From Comamonadaceae bacterium (GTDB lineage Bacteria > Pseudomonadota > Gammaproteobacteria > Burkholderiales > Burkholderiaceae_C): a stretch of 47,601 nucleotides of DNA. This document shows, piece by piece, positions 1 through 11,957 of the stretch; positions within the stretch are counted from its first letter, which is position 1; the number at the start of each line of letters is the position of its first letter. The position numbers and the translations under genes were made by a program. Below the pieces are notes generated by a model, which was not told the DNA's origin, ran no database searches, and saw nothing but the letters and a program-made list of their open reading frames with translations. Location: assembly GCA_947372865.1 (NCBI GenBank), contig CANBVJ010000020.1:1-47601 (forward strand), given 5' to 3'.

Positions 1-1
1 C

Positions 2-187
2 AACAGCATGTACCTGACGGCCTATGCGCACAACCAGACCCTGCTGGTCAAAGAAGACCAGATGGTGAAAAAAGGCCAAAAAATCGCCGAAATGGGCAAC
101 ACCGACGCCGACCGCGTAAAGCTGCACTTTGAGGTGCGCAAGCAGGGCAAACCGGTAGATCCAAGCAAGTATTTGCCCGCGCGCTGA
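2..187 (+). CDS. nlpD: Partial M23 metallopeptidase, NlpD-like (C-terminal end)
   Basis: The window opens inside this gene, and only the last 61 codons are present before the TGA. The visible protein includes YAHNQTLLVKEDQMVKKGQ, GNTDADRVKLHFEVRKQG and the ending DPSKYLPAR. This is the end of the LytM/peptidase M23 domain found in NlpD/EnvC-type proteins: the H-x-H/HFEVR strand followed by the DPxxYLP tail. Family members are envelope lipoproteins that activate cell-wall amidases at division or cleave peptidoglycan. The upstream LysM domain, lipobox and most of the metal site lie outside the window, so NlpD rather than another M23 protein is a likely but unproven call. rlmD follows 17 bp later on the same strand. 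Confidence 0.8.
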   Translation, partial: NSMYLTAYAHNQTLLVKEDQMVKKGQKIAEMGNTDADRVKLHFEVRKQGKPVDPSKYLPAR

Positions 188-204
188 CCTGAGACAATCG
201 GGGC

Positions 205-1662
205 ATGCACGATGCCCCACTCTCTGAACCCTCTACCGCCGCCGCCTTGCCCGAAGGCTGGTTGGCCGTCAAATCCCTAGACCTTGAAGCCCAAGGCGTT
301 GCCCACCGCGCCGACGGTAAAGTGGTCTTCATTGACGGCGCGCTCCCTTTTGAAGTCGTCAGCGCCCATATCCACCGCAGCAAAAGCAGCTTTGAGAAGG
401 GCACGCTGACCGAAATCCACGTCGAGTCTTCGCAGCGCGTGCGCCCGGCCTGCCCGCATTTCGGCCTGCAACCCAATTCTTGCGGTGGCTGCAAGATGCA
501 ACACCTGCACGCGAGCGCCCAGGTGGCCGTAAAGCAGCGCGTGCTGGAAGACAACCTTTGGCACATCGGCAAGGTCAAGCCGGAAACCGTGATGCGCCCG
601 ATTGAAGGCCCGACCTGGGGCTACCGCTACCGCGCGCGCCTGTCTGTGCGCTTTGTGCGCAAAAAAGGCGCAGTGCTGATTGGCTTTCATGAGCGCAAAA
701 GCCACTTTGTGGCCGATATCAAAGAGTGCCACGTGCTCGCGCCCCATGTGAGCGCCATGCTGCTGCCCCTGCGCGCCTTGGTGGCGTCCATGGACGCGGT
801 CGAGCAACTGCCGCAAATCGAACTCGCTGTGGGTGATATGGCCGACACCGCGGCTGGCGCCGCCCAAGGCGACGTAACCGCGCTGGTGTTACGCCACATG
901 GTTCCCTTGAGCGACGGTGACTTGGCCAAACTGCGCGACTTTGCCGCCGCGCACCCCGGTGTGCAATGGTGGCTTCAGGCCAAGGGTCCCGACACCATCG
1001 TGCGCCTGGACGAGCTGCCCGGCCACGCCACGGCGGAACTGGCCTACCGGCTGCCGCAATACGGCATCACCATGCCGTTTCGCCCCACCGATTTCACCCA
1101 GGTGAATCCGCACATCAACCGCGTGCTGGTGTCGCGCGCCTTGGGCCTCTTAACGGTCCAACCGTCCGAGCGCGTGATTGACTGGTTTTGCGGCCTGGGC
1201 AACTTCACCTTGCCGCTGGCCACGCAAGCGCGTGAAGTGCTGGGGATTGAGGGCGCCGAGTCGCTGGTGGCGCGTTCGCGCGACAACCTGGCGCTCAACG
1301 CCAACCGGGCCGGCGGGCCCAAGCTCGCACCCACCACCTTTGCCGCGCGCAATTTGTTTGAGATGACGCCCGCTTTGCTGATGGCCGACGGCAGCGCCGA
1401 AAAATGGCTCATTGATCCGCCGCGTGAAGGCGCTTTTGCCCTGGTGCAAGCCCTGGCCGAACTGCACTCCACGCCTGAGCTGCGCCAAGACTGGACGCCG
1501 CCCCAGCGCATCGTCTACGTCAGTTGCAACCCTGCCACCTTGGCGCGCGACGCCGGTGTGTTGGTGGAGCAGGCCGGCTACCGCTGCACGGCCGCAGGCG
1601 TGGTGAATATGTTTCCGCACACGGCGCACGTGGAAAGTATTGCGGTGTTTGAGCGGGCGTAA
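205..1662 (+). CDS. rlmD: 23S rRNA (uracil-1939-C5)-methyltransferase RlmD
   Basis: A 485-residue SAM-dependent RNA m5U methyltransferase of the RlmD/RumA family, which methylates U1939 of 23S rRNA. A TRAM-like RNA-binding domain occupies about residues 12-75. Four cysteines that would bind a [4Fe-4S] cluster are visible near residues 83, 93, 96 and 175 ([21 protein letters not shown]). The SAM site [14 protein letters not shown] lies near residue 330. The catalytic cysteine is in [11 protein letters not shown] near residue 441, and the protein ends with the usual [13 protein letters not shown]. The ATG at 205 gives a normal family length, although the ribosome binding site is weak. It ends just before a strong bidirectional terminator. 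Confidence 0.95.
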   Translation: MHDAPLSEPSTAAALPEGWLAVKSLDLEAQGVAHRADGKVVFIDGALPFEVVSAHIHRSKSSFEKGTLTEIHVESSQRVRPACPHFGLQPNSCGGCKMQHLHASAQVAVKQRVLEDNLWHIGKVKPETVMRPIEGPTWGYRYRARLSVRFVRKKGAVLIGFHERKSHFVADIKECHVLAPHVSAMLLPLRALVASMDAVEQLPQIELAVGDMADTAAGAAQGDVTALVLRHMVPLSDGDLAKLRDFAAAHPGVQWWLQAKGPDTIVRLDELPGHATAELAYRLPQYGITMPFRPTDFTQVNPHINRVLVSRALGLLTVQPSERVIDWFCGLGNFTLPLATQAREVLGIEGAESLVARSRDNLALNANRAGGPKLAPTTFAARNLFEMTPALLMADGSAEKWLIDPPREGAFALVQALAELHSTPELRQDWTPPQRIVYVSCNPATLARDAGVLVEQAGYRCTAAGVVNMFPHTAHVESIAVFERA

Positions 1663-1688
1663 ACCCGCGCTATTGCCAAACGGCAGGC

Positions 1689-1720
1689 AATAAAAAAGGC
1701 CCGCAAGGGCCTTTTTTATT
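1689..1720. terminator. Bidirectional rho-independent terminator
   Basis: A perfect 14-bp inverted repeat, AATAAAAAAGGCCC / GGGCCTTTTTTATT with a GCAA loop, sits between the convergent rlmD and YccA-like genes. It has an A run on the left and a T run on the right, so it can work as an intrinsic terminator in both directions. Confidence 0.9.
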
Positions 1721-1737
1721 GGGTGGGAGCCAGTCGC

Positions 1738-2433
1738 TTAGTCGCGCTCGCCGCCAAAAATGCCCAAGAGCGCCAAGAGGCTCTGGAACACATTGACGAT
1801 GTCCAGGTACAGCGCCAGCGTGGCCGAGATGTAGTTGGTCTCGCCGCCGTCGATGATTTGCTTGATGTCATACAGCATGTAGGCGCTGAAAATGCCGATC
1901 GCCACCATGGACATCACCACCATGCCGGTGGATGAGCCGACAAACATATTGATGATGCCGCCTACCAGCAGCACGATGGTGCCGACAAACAGCCATTGGC
2001 CCATGCCGGAAATATCACGCTTGATGACGGACGCCACACTGGCCATCAGGAAAAACACGCCCGCCGTGCCGCCAAACGCGGTCATGATCAGCTCGGGGCC
2101 ATTCTTGAAGCCCAAGGTGGACTCAATCAGGCGCGAGAGCATCAGACCCATAAAGAAGGTGAAACCCAGCAGCACGGGCACGCCGGTGGCCGAATTCTTG
2201 GTTTTCTCGATGGCGTAAATAAAACCAAACGCGCCGCCCAGGAACAGCACCAGTCCCAAACCGCCACTAAAAACCTGGCCCAGCCCCAAGGCCACGCCCA
2301 TCCATGCGCCCAATACGGTGGGCACCAAGCTCAGGGCCAGCAGCCAGTAGGTATTGCGCAGGACTTTGTTGCGTTCTTGCGCTGACAGGCCATAGCCTGC
2401 GCGGTAGTCCATCGTTGTTGCGTGTTCATTCAT
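1738..2433 (-). CDS. Bax inhibitor-1/YccA family membrane protein
   Basis: A 231-residue polytopic inner-membrane protein with about seven hydrophobic segments. It carries the Bax-inhibitor-1 family C-terminal signature MLYDIKQIIDGGETNYISA followed by LYLDIVNVFQSLLALLGI. YccA of E. coli interacts with the FtsH protease, and other family members are putative pH-sensitive calcium leak channels; the role here is unknown. The frame stays open further upstream, but the ATG at 2433 is preferred because AAGGAG lies a few bases before it and the protein then begins in the family manner (MNEHATTMDYRAGYG). Convergent with rlmD. Confidence 0.9.
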   Translation of the reverse strand: MNEHATTMDYRAGYGLSAQERNKVLRNTYWLLALSLVPTVLGAWMGVALGLGQVFSGGLGLVLFLGGAFGFIYAIEKTKNSATGVPVLLGFTFFMGLMLSRLIESTLGFKNGPELIMTAFGGTAGVFFLMASVASVIKRDISGMGQWLFVGTIVLLVGGIINMFVGSSTGMVVMSMVAIGIFSAYMLYDIKQIIDGGETNYISATLALYLDIVNVFQSLLALLGIFGGERD

Positions 2434-2616
2434 GGTCAAACTCCTTGAAAACCTGGATTGCAGGTAGGCGGATTTTAGGCATTTGCAAGGGCAGTTCCCG
2501 AATGGTGCGGCAATTGGCCTGATTTTGTGTGGGGCCGACCGGTCGTAGGCAGGTTTTGGGCACCCGCGGCGAGCGGGTATGCTCGCGCGTTCCCTATTTT
2601 TTTTGAGCCCTAAAGT

Positions 2617-3024
2617 ATGAAAAACAAACCTTTTCTCGAACTCGCTGACATCAAGGCCATTGCCGCTGCTGCCGAGGCCGAAGCCCTGGCCCACGCCTGG
2701 GCTGTGACCATTGCCATCGTGGACGACGGCGGCAATATGCTGTGGCTGCAGCGCCTGGACGGTGCTGCGCCCATTTCCTCCCTGATTGCGCCTGCCAAAG
2801 CGCGCACCTCGGCCATCGGTCGGCGTGAAACCAAGATGTACGAAGACATGGTCAACGGCGGGCGCTTCTCATTCTTGAGCGCCCCCACGCTGGATGGCAT
2901 GTTGGAGGGCGGCGTGCCCATCATCAAAGACGGCCAGTGCCTGGGCGCGGTGGGCGTGAGCGGTGTCAAATCGAGTGAAGACGCGCAAATTGCCCGCGCC
3001 GGTTTGGCCGCTTTGGGCCTGTAA
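2617..3024 (+). CDS. GlcG/HbpS-family (DUF336) small protein
   Basis: A 135-residue soluble protein of the GlcG/HbpS family (heme-binding DUF336). Family hallmarks visible are AVTIAIVDDGGNMLWLQRLDGA near residues 29-50 (given here in part), the KARTS segment, and GGVPIIKDGQCLGAVGVSG near residues 95-113. Relatives include GlcG of glycolate operons and the extracellular heme-responsive HbpS. No signal peptide is seen, so it is probably cytoplasmic. The neighbours (YccA-like, ppsR) do not suggest a substrate. The start lacks a strong ribosome binding site, but the length matches the family. Confidence 0.88.
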   Translation: MKNKPFLELADIKAIAAAAEAEALAHAWAVTIAIVDDGGNMLWLQRLDGAAPISSLIAPAKARTSAIGRRETKMYEDMVNGGRFSFLSAPTLDGMLEGGVPIIKDGQCLGAVGVSGVKSSEDAQIARAGLAALGL

Positions 3025-3034
3025 GCCTATTGAC

Positions 3035-3856
3035 TCAATAGACAAGCCGTTCGGGGTGCAACTCCTGCAATATGGTGGTTGCAATTTCCTCGATCGACTT
3101 GGTCGTGGTCGATAGCCAGCGGATGCCCGCGCGGCGCATCATGCTTTCGGCCTCGCTCACCTCCATGCGGCAGTTCGCCAGGGACGCGTACTTGGAGTCC
3201 GGGCGCCGCTCGTTGCGGATTTCGCTCAGGCGTTCCGCCTGAATCGTCAGGCCAAAGATCTTTTTCTTGTGCGCCAAGAGCGCGGCGGGTAACTGGCGCC
3301 GCTCAAAATCTTCCGGAATGAGCGGGTAGTTGGACGCTTTCAGGCCATATTGCATCGCCAGGTAAAGCGAAGTTGGTGTTTTTCCACTGCGGCTCACACC
3401 CACCAAAATCACGTCAGACTGCTCCAAGTCGCGGTTGCTTTGGCCGTCGTCATGGGCCAGTGAAAAGTTGATCGCCTCAATGCGGTCGTGGTATTCCTGG
3501 CTTTTGCTGGCGTCGCTAAAGCGCCCAATGCGGTGGTTGGACTTGAGGTTGAGCTCTTGCTCCAGCGGGTGCACAAACATGCCAAACATGTCCAGCAGCA
3601 TGCCCTGGCAGCCCGCCTGAATCACCTGCAGCACCTCCATATTCACCAGCGTGGTGAAAACAATCGGCTTTGCGCCGTCCACCACACCGGCGTGGTTGAT
3701 CTGCCGCACCACCTGGTGCGCTTTGTCTACCGTGTCGATAAAAGGCATGCGGTTGTGGCGCGCCTTGGTCTCAAACTGGGCCAGGATGGCGTTGCCAAAG
3801 GTCTCAGCGGTGATGCCGGTGCCGTCGGAGACAAAAAATACGCTGCGTTGGGGCAT
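3035..3856 (-). CDS. ppsR: PEP synthase regulatory protein (PPSR kinase/phosphotransferase)
   Basis: A 273-residue member of the PPSR/DUF299 family. The enzyme inactivates phosphoenolpyruvate synthase by ADP-dependent phosphorylation of a threonine next to the catalytic histidine, and reactivates it by phosphate-dependent dephosphorylation. Visible are the N-terminal VFFVSDGTGITAETFGNAIL and the P-loop VGVSRSGKTPTSLYLA. The frame runs on to 4054, but the ATG at 3856 (MPQRSVFF) is chosen because it gives the normal family length and N-terminus. It is divergent from its target gene ppsA, an arrangement that supports the assignment. Its stop lies 10 bp from the stop of the convergent GlcG-like gene. 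Confidence 0.95.
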   Translation of the reverse strand: MPQRSVFFVSDGTGITAETFGNAILAQFETKARHNRMPFIDTVDKAHQVVRQINHAGVVDGAKPIVFTTLVNMEVLQVIQAGCQGMLLDMFGMFVHPLEQELNLKSNHRIGRFSDASKSQEYHDRIEAINFSLAHDDGQSNRDLEQSDVILVGVSRSGKTPTSLYLAMQYGLKASNYPLIPEDFERRQLPAALLAHKKKIFGLTIQAERLSEIRNERRPDSKYASLANCRMEVSEAESMMRRAGIRWLSTTTKSIEEIATTILQELHPERLVY

Positions 3857-4106
3857 GGTGAAACAAGGCAAAGTAGTAGAAAAATGGGCGATCGCCAGCG
3901 GCGACCCGGCCCAAGCCCGCATTGTGGTCCAAGTTGCGGGCGGCGCTTTCTGGGTCTGAGGGTAGGGCCGCGTCCTACAATTCGCCCTGTGGCCCACCTG
4001 GGTGATGCAAGCAGACCGACAGAACAACAAATACAAAAGCGCTCCGTTTGCCACCCCCTGCTGCTGCCGCCAGCCCCGGCCCGATTTTTAACTTTGGAGT
4101 CTTGCA

Positions 4107-6496
<2,390 letters not shown>

Positions 6497-6500
<4 letters not shown>

Positions 6501-8788
6501 AAGCGACGCAGGCCCGGGGCGCGTGGCGGCTGCATGCCGTCTTGCTGGCCCTGTGGTTTGCGGCGTCTTTTGGGGTGGTGTTTTTTGTCCGTGATTTGCA
6601 GGTCGTGGTGGCCGGCTGGCCCGTGGGGTTTTGGTTTGCCGCGCAGGGCTCGGTGGCGGTGTTCATCGCCATAGTGGTGTTTTTTGCCTGGCGCAAGAAC
6701 CGCCAGGAAGACGCCCAAAGCCCGGAAACAGCGGCCACGCTGGCCGCCTACGCACGGCGCATCCACCGCCGCTTTGGCACCTATGTGGCGGTCTTGCTTA
6801 TTTCGCTGATCGGCTTGGGCCTAGCGGAGCAGGCGGGTTTGCCCAAGGTCTGGATTGCCGGCATCTTTTTGTCGGTCACCCTGGTTTTATACGCGGGCAT
6901 CGGGGTCTATGGCCGCACCGCCAACGCGCAAGAGTATTACGTCGCCGGGCGGCGCATACCGGCCATGTACAACGGCATGGCTACCGCTGCCGACTGGATG
7001 AGTGCGGCGTCTTTCATCAGCCTGTCGGGTGGCTTGTATTTGCAGGGCTTTTCCGGCATCGGCGACCAGCCGGGCGGTTTGGCCTATGTGTTGGGGTGGA
7101 CGGGCGGCTTTTGCCTGGTGGCCTTGCTTGTCGCTCCCTACCTGCGCCAGCTCAATTTGTACACCTTGCCCGACTATTTTGCGTTGCGCTTTGGCGGGCG
7201 CTGGCCGCGGCGCATTGCGGCGGGCGCCGCAATTTTGTGTTCGTTTACCTACGTGGTGGCGCAGATTTATGGCGTGGGCCTGATCACCTCGCGCCTGACC
7301 GGCTTGCATTTTGAAATCGGCATCCTGCTGGGCCTCGGTGGCGTGCTGGTGTGCTCTTTTTTGGGCGGCATGCGCGCTGTCACCTGGACGCAGGTAGCAC
7401 AGTATGTGGTGATCATCCTGGCCTTTACCTTGCCGGTGTCGTGGTTGTCATACCAGCAGATGGGCAACCCTTTTGCTGCTTTGGCCTACGGCCAGCAGCT
7501 GCCCAAGATTGCGGAGATGGAGCGCCAGATTCAGGCGTCTCCGTCGGAGAAGCAAGTGCTGGCGATTTATGCCCAGCGCGCCGATGCGCTGGAACGCAAA
7601 CTCCAGGACGTGGACTCAGCCATGCGCCTGGAGCGCATGGAACTGCGTCGCCAGTTGCGCGAGTTGGGCGACACGGTGGCCGACGACACCCGGGCCATGG
7701 CCTTGCGCCGCCAGATCGCGGCGGTGCCCAAAGATGCTGCTGCAGCCCGCGAACTGTGGTCCCGCCAGTTGACCGATAACCGCAACCGCGCCCAGCCTCT
7801 GGGAGGTATGCCGCCCCATGCCCAGGCCTTCGCTGGCGATCCGGACGGATCACCGGCCGACAAGGAGGTCTTTAACAACTCCCGCGCCAACTTTCTGGCC
7901 CTGATGTTTTGCCTGATGGTGGGCACCACCGGCCTGCCGCACCTGCTGACGCGCTACTTCACCACGCCCAATGTGGCGCAGGCGCGCGAATCGGTGGCAT
8001 GGTCCTTGTTTTTTATCGCCTTGTTGTACCTGGCCGCGCCGGCCTTGGCTGTCTTGGTCAAGTATGAAATCATGGCCCATCTGGTCGGCCAGCCCATGGA
8101 CAGCCTGCCGACTTGGATTGCGCAATGGTCGCGTGACCCCTCGCTCTTGTCGGTGGCTGACGTCAACGGCGACGGAATCCTCCAGTTTTCCGAGCTAAAG
8201 GTAGGCGCTGACCTGGTGATGCTGGCCAGCCCGGAAATTGGCGGTTTGCCCGCCATATTCTCGATTTTGGTGGCCGCAGGTGGCCTGGCCGCCGCACTGT
8301 CCACGGCCGACGGTCTGCTGCTGACCATTGGCAACGCTTTGGCTCATGACCTGGTGTTTGAAGGCGAGGGCGATAAGGCCCAAGCGATGCGGCCTGTGAT
8401 GTGGTCCAAGTTTGCGCTGCTGGTGGTGGCTTTGCTGGCGGCCTATGCGGCAGCGCAGCGACCCGCTGGCATTTTGTATTTGGTTGCGGCCTCTTTTTCA
8501 TTGGCGGCTGCCGGCCTGGTGCCGGCCATGGTGCTTGGCATCTTTTGGTCTGGCGCTACCCGGGCGGGCGCAGTAGGTGGCATGCTGGCAGGCCTGGGCG
8601 TCACGCTGTACTACATGGCGACCAATCTGCCGGCCCTGCAGGGCATGTTTTCTGGATGGGGCGGTACGCTGTGGTGGGGCATCCAGCCCGTGTCGGCCGG
8701 GGTGTTTGGCGTACCTGCAGGCATTGCCGCTACCGTCTTGCTCAGTCTGATGACCCGCACCGGACAGCTCCGCTCGCTCAAGGCCTGA
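6497..8788 (+). CDS. Fused DUF4212-sodium:solute symporter (VC_2705-like)
   Basis: A 763-residue integral membrane transporter. Residues about 8-80 resemble DUF4212, normally a separate small subunit ([28 protein letters not shown]). From about residue 95 it is a sodium:solute symporter of the VC_2705/ActP-like group ([36 protein letters not shown]). A charged, probably coiled-coil insert (about 330-440) interrupts the transporter, and an EF-hand-like loop [13 protein letters not shown] lies near residue 555. Relatives carry acetate, pyruvate or other short carboxylates; the substrate here is not shown. Overlap with ppsA by 4 bp suggests that uptake of a gluconeogenic carbon source is coupled to PEP formation. 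Confidence 0.88.
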
Positions 8789-8797
8789 GCGGCTTGC

Positions 8798-8826
8798 TTG
8801 GCAGCGACCTGGCGCCGGGCTATAAT
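8798..8826 (+). promoter_or_regulatory. Sigma-70-type promoter of the rpsF operon
   Basis: TTGGCA at 8798-8803, a 17-bp spacer, and a perfect TATAAT at 8821-8826. Transcription would start near 8833, leaving a leader of about 80 nt before rpsF. It is the best promoter match noticed in the window, as expected for a ribosomal protein operon. Confidence 0.75.
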
Positions 8827-8863
8827 CGCGGGCTTCGCCTTGCCGCACTCCACTTAGACGCTG

Positions 8864-8884
8864 GGGGCGGCTTTTTCTGGCCCC
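8864..8884 (+). promoter_or_regulatory. Candidate hairpin in rpsF leader
   Basis: GGGGC at 8864-8868 can pair with GCCCC at 8880-8884 around a T-rich loop, within the leader between the promoter and the rpsF ribosome binding site (AAAGGAG, 8900-8906). In many bacteria the S6:S18 complex binds a structured rpsF leader and represses its own operon. I could not confirm the specific bulged CCG feature of that motif, so the regulatory role is speculative. Confidence 0.25.
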
Positions 8885-8912
8885 GCTGTGGGCTTATCCA
8901 AAAGGAGTATCA

Positions 8913-9278
8913 ATGCGTCACTACGAAATCATTCTCATGATCCACCCGGATCAGAGCGAGCAAGTTCCAGCCATGCTGGAGCGTTACAAGGGCATGATCA
9001 CTGCCGGCGGCGGAAAAATCCACCGCGTGGAAGACTGGGGTCGCCGCCAATTGGTCTACATGATCAACAAGCTCGCCAAAGCCCACTACCTGTGCGTGAA
9101 CATCGAAGCCGACCAAGCCGTTATGGCTGAACTCGAGCACGCGTTCAAGTTCAACGACGCTGTGTTGCGCCACCTGACCGTTCTCAAGAAGAAAGCCGAC
9201 ACCGGCCCATCTTCCATGATGAAAACGGTTGAGCGTGAAGACGCGCGCAAGACGCAACAGGCTGAGTACCAGGCTTAA
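8913..9278 (+). CDS. rpsF: 30S ribosomal protein S6
   Basis: A 121-residue S6 protein with the typical start [21 protein letters not shown] and the core [23 protein letters not shown]6 binds S18 and the central domain of 16S rRNA during 30S assembly. A strong AAGGAG lies before the ATG. First gene of the rpsF-priB-rpsR-rplI operon, behind the TTGGCA/TATAAT promoter. The charged tail KTQQAEYQA is of the kind modified by RimK in some bacteria, although the terminal poly-Glu target is not obvious here. Confidence 0.97.
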   Translation: MRHYEIILMIHPDQSEQVPAMLERYKGMITAGGGKIHRVEDWGRRQLVYMINKLAKAHYLCVNIEADQAVMAELEHAFKFNDAVLRHLTVLKKKADTGPSSMMKTVEREDARKTQQAEYQA

Positions 9279-9311
9279 ACACCTCGCTAAAACGACGAAG
9301 CGCGAAAGGGT

Positions 9312-9605
9312 GTGGCTGTCAATTTACTGGTAATCACTGCATCGATCACGGAGGCGCAAGCCCTGAGATTTACGCCAGCAGGCGTACCGGCTTTGAATCT
9401 AATTCTGGACCATGCGTCCGAAGCAGATGAAGCAGGCGGTAAAAGGCAGGTGGCCACCAGTTTGAAAGCCATGGCATTTGGTTCGGTGGCCGAGCGGCTG
9501 GCCAGACAGGCCATCGGCAGCCACTGGAGGTTCGAGGGATTCCTCGCCAATGCATCCCGCAGCAACTCGCTTGTTTTGCACGTACAAGATTTTTTACCAG
9601 ATTAG
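9312..9605 (+). CDS. priB: Primosomal replication protein N (PriB)
   Basis: A 97-residue single-domain OB-fold protein of the PriB family, a component of the PriA-dependent replication restart primosome that binds single-stranded DNA. Visible are [20 protein letters not shown], the central [20 protein letters not shown], and the C-terminal [18 protein letters not shown]. Its position between rpsF and rpsR is the classic location for this gene. The start is GTG at 9312 with AAAGGG immediately upstream. I see no in-frame ATG near the N-terminus, and the GTG gives a normal length. Confidence 0.93.
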   Translation: MAVNLLVITASITEAQALRFTPAGVPALNLILDHASEADEAGGKRQVATSLKAMAFGSVAERLARQAIGSHWRFEGFLANASRSNSLVLHVQDFLPD

Positions 9606-9619
9606 TTTTAGGAGGCTTT

Positions 9620-9901
9620 ATGGCCACGTTCAAGAAATTCAACAAAGACAAGCGCCCCAAGCGCAATACCCAGTCCCTGCTGTTCAAGCGCAAGCGCTTT
9701 TGCCGCTTCACCGTGACCGGCGTCGAAGAGATTGACTACAAAGACATCGACACCTTGCGCGACTTCATCGCTGAAAACGGCAAGATTATTCCCGCACGCC
9801 TGACCGGCACCCGCGCCATTTTCCAGCGCCAACTCAACACCGCTATCAAGCGCGCTCGCTTTCTGGCGATGCTGCCTTACAGCGACCAGCACAAGATCTA
9901 A
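9620..9901 (+). CDS. rpsR: 30S ribosomal protein S18
   Basis: A 93-residue S18 protein. The family core is clear: [21 protein letters not shown] (given in part), then [19 protein letters not shown] and a basic end [19 protein letters not shown]. It pairs with S6 in the 30S platform. Preceded by a strong AGGAGG ribosome binding site at 9610-9615 and followed after 13 bp by rplI. The region before the core ([18 protein letters not shown]) is a lysine-rich extension. Confidence 0.97.
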   Translation: MATFKKFNKDKRPKRNTQSLLFKRKRFCRFTVTGVEEIDYKDIDTLRDFIAENGKIIPARLTGTRAIFQRQLNTAIKRARFLAMLPYSDQHKI

Positions 9902-9914
9902 GGAGACCTGACCC

Positions 9915-10367
9915 ATGCAAATCATTCTGCTCGACAAGGTCGTAAACCTCGGCAACCTCGGCGAAATCGTCAAGGTCAAAGACGGCTATGCCCGTAACTT
10001 CTTGATCCCTTCGGGCCGTGCCCGTCGCGCTACCGAATCGGCCAAGGCCGAATTCGAAGCCCGCCGCGTCGAACTCGAAAAAGCGGCTGCCGCCAAGCTG
10101 GCTGAATGCCAGAAATTGGGCGAAAAGCTCGGTGGCACTACCATCAAGCTGACCCAAAAGGCCGGCGTGGACGGACGTCTGTTTGGCTCCGTGACCAACG
10201 CCGACATCGCTGAAGAGCTGGTCAAGGCCGGTTACAAGGTCGTCAAATCCAACATTCGCATGCCCAACGGCCCTGTGAAAATCGTTGGCGACAGCACCGT
10301 CAGCGTGGCATTGCACACCGACGTGGTGGTTGACATTACCGTCTCCGTGTACGGAGAGTCCGCCTAA
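9915..10367 (+). CDS. rplI: 50S ribosomal protein L9
   Basis: A 150-residue L9 protein. The N-terminal rRNA-binding domain [21 protein letters not shown] with the [17 protein letters not shown] signature is followed by a long central helix (about 40-75) and a C-terminal domain containing [20 protein letters not shown]9 binds domain V of 23S rRNA near L1 and helps keep reading frame. AAGGAG precedes the start. Last gene of the ribosomal operon; a terminator follows. Confidence 0.97.
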   Translation: MQIILLDKVVNLGNLGEIVKVKDGYARNFLIPSGRARRATESAKAEFEARRVELEKAAAAKLAECQKLGEKLGGTTIKLTQKAGVDGRLFGSVTNADIAEELVKAGYKVVKSNIRMPNGPVKIVGDSTVSVALHTDVVVDITVSVYGESA

Positions 10368-10433
10368 ACGCAAGCGACCTTCGCCAGAAGGTCACAATGG
10401 CGCCGTATTGCGGTGACACTGTGCGCTAAGCTC

Positions 10434-10467
10434 GAAAAGCCGCCAGGGCCCGCCCTTGCGGCTTTTC
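10434..10467 (+). terminator. Rho-independent terminator after rplI
   Basis: GAAAAGCCGC at 10434-10443 pairs exactly with GCGGCTTTTC at 10458-10467. The loop region can pair further (AGGGC with GCCCT), with a single mismatch between the two stems, and the T-rich right arm follows. It separates the ribosomal operon from dnaB. Confidence 0.85.
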
Positions 10468-10553
10468 TATTGGTGCTTGCGACAGATGGTCGCTGGCTCT
10501 GATCCGGCAAAAGCGCCCAAGGCCTTAGATGTAGGTGCGAAACAGGAACAACG

Positions 10554-11957
10554 ATGCAAGACGATATTTCCATCCCGGAAGATTACGTGCCGGACCGGCA
10601 GGTCGCGCAGTTGCGCATCCCGCCGCACTCCATCGAGGGCGAGTCCAGCGTGATTGGCGGCCTGTTGCTGAGCAACGAGGCCTGGGACCGGGTGGGCGAC
10701 ATCCTAGCCGACAGCGACTTTTATCGCTACGAGCACCGGCTGATTTACGCCGCCATCGGTACTTTGGTCAATTCCAACCGCCCAGCCGACGTCATTACCG
10801 TGTTCGAGCACCTGCAAAGCCAGGGCCGCGCGGACGAAGTCGGGGGCCTGAGCTACCTCAACTCGCTGGCCCAGTACGTGCCCAGCGCCAGCAATATTCG
10901 CCGTTACGCCGAAATCGTGCGTGACCGCTCCATTTTGCGCAAGCTGGTGGCCGCCAGTGATGAGATCGCCACCACGGCGTTCAACACCAAGGGCCGCCCG
11001 GTGTCCGAGATCGTGGACGAGTCCGAGCAAAAGATCTTCAATATCGGCGAGCAGGGCAAGCGCAACGGCGGCGGCTTTCAGGCCATGGACACGCTGGTGG
11101 TCAAGCTGCTTGACCGGGTGCAGGAGATGGCCGACAACCCCAATGACGTGACCGGCGTGCCCAGCGGCTTTTATGACCTGGACCGCATGACGGCCGGTTT
11201 GCAGGCCGGTGACCTGATCGTGCTGGCGGCGCGCCCGTCCATGGGCAAGACGGCGCTGGCCATCAATATTGCCGAACATGTGGCACTCAATGAAGGCTTG
11301 CCGGTTGCCGTTTTCTCGATGGAAATGGGCGCGGCACAGTTGGCCGTGCGTATCGTGGGCTCGATTGGTCGCATCGACCAGGGTCATTTGCGCACCGGCA
11401 AATTGACCGACGAAGAGTGGCCGCGCCTGTCGGAGGCCATTGAGAAGCTGCGCACCATCTCATTGCATATTGACGAGAGCGCAGGCCTGACGTCGGGCGA
11501 CTTGCGTTCCAGCGCGCGGCGCCTGTCGCGCCAGTGCGGCCAGCTCGGCCTGATTGTGGTCGATTATTTGCAGCTCATGAGCGGCAACGGCAGCGATGGC
11601 GAAAATCGCGCCACCGAGCTGGGCGAAATCTCACGGGGTCTGAAAATGCTGGCCCGTGAACTCAAATGCCCGGTGATTGCGCTCTCCCAGCTCAACCGCA
11701 GCGTCGAGCAGCGCCCGGACAAACGTCCCATGATGAGCGATTTGCGCGAATCTGGCGCCATTGAGCAGGATGCGGACATCATCATGTTCATCTACCGCGA
11801 CGAGTACTACACCAAAGAGGCTTGCAAAGAGCCGGGCGTGGCGGAGATCATCATCGCCAAGCAGCGTAACGGCCCCACGGGCACGGTCAAGCTGGCCTTT
11901 TTGCGCAATATCACCAAGTTTGAGAGCCTGGCTAGTGGCGGGGGCGGCGACTATTAG
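10554..11957 (+). CDS. dnaB: Replicative DNA helicase DnaB
   Basis: A 467-residue hexameric 5'-3' helicase that unwinds DNA at the replication fork. The N-terminal domain (about 20-125, PPHSIEGESSVIGGLLL) binds primase. The RecA-like C-terminal domain carries Walker A AARPSMGKTALAINIAE near residue 228 and Walker B LIVVDYLQLMSG near residue 338, then SQLNRSVEQRPDKRPMMSDL and the DADIIMFIYRDEYY segment. The length matches the family and no intein or insertion is seen. The usual Burkholderiales location, just after rplI. Confidence 0.97.
   Translation: MQDDISIPEDYVPDRQVAQLRIPPHSIEGESSVIGGLLLSNEAWDRVGDILADSDFYRYEHRLIYAAIGTLVNSNRPADVITVFEHLQSQGRADEVGGLSYLNSLAQYVPSASNIRRYAEIVRDRSILRKLVAASDEIATTAFNTKGRPVSEIVDESEQKIFNIGEQGKRNGGGFQAMDTLVVKLLDRVQEMADNPNDVTGVPSGFYDLDRMTAGLQAGDLIVLAARPSMGKTALAINIAEHVALNEGLPVAVFSMEMGAAQLAVRIVGSIGRIDQGHLRTGKLTDEEWPRLSEAIEKLRTISLHIDESAGLTSGDLRSSARRLSRQCGQLGLIVVDYLQLMSGNGSDGENRATELGEISRGLKMLARELKCPVIALSQLNRSVEQRPDKRPMMSDLRESGAIEQDADIIMFIYRDEYYTKEACKEPGVAEIIIAKQRNGPTGTVKLAFLRNITKFESLASGGGGDY

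Noticed and set aside
3857..4106. Promoters in the ppsR-ppsA divergent gap
   Set aside because: TACAAT at 3976-3981 looks like a -10 box, but no acceptable -35 lies at the right distance; not reported as a feature.
8155..8200. EF-hand-like loop in the symporter as evidence of a novel calcium-sensing fusion
   Set aside because: As far as I recall, similar DxNGDGxxQxxE loops occur in other VC_2705-type symporters, so on its own it is a family trait rather than a new fusion.
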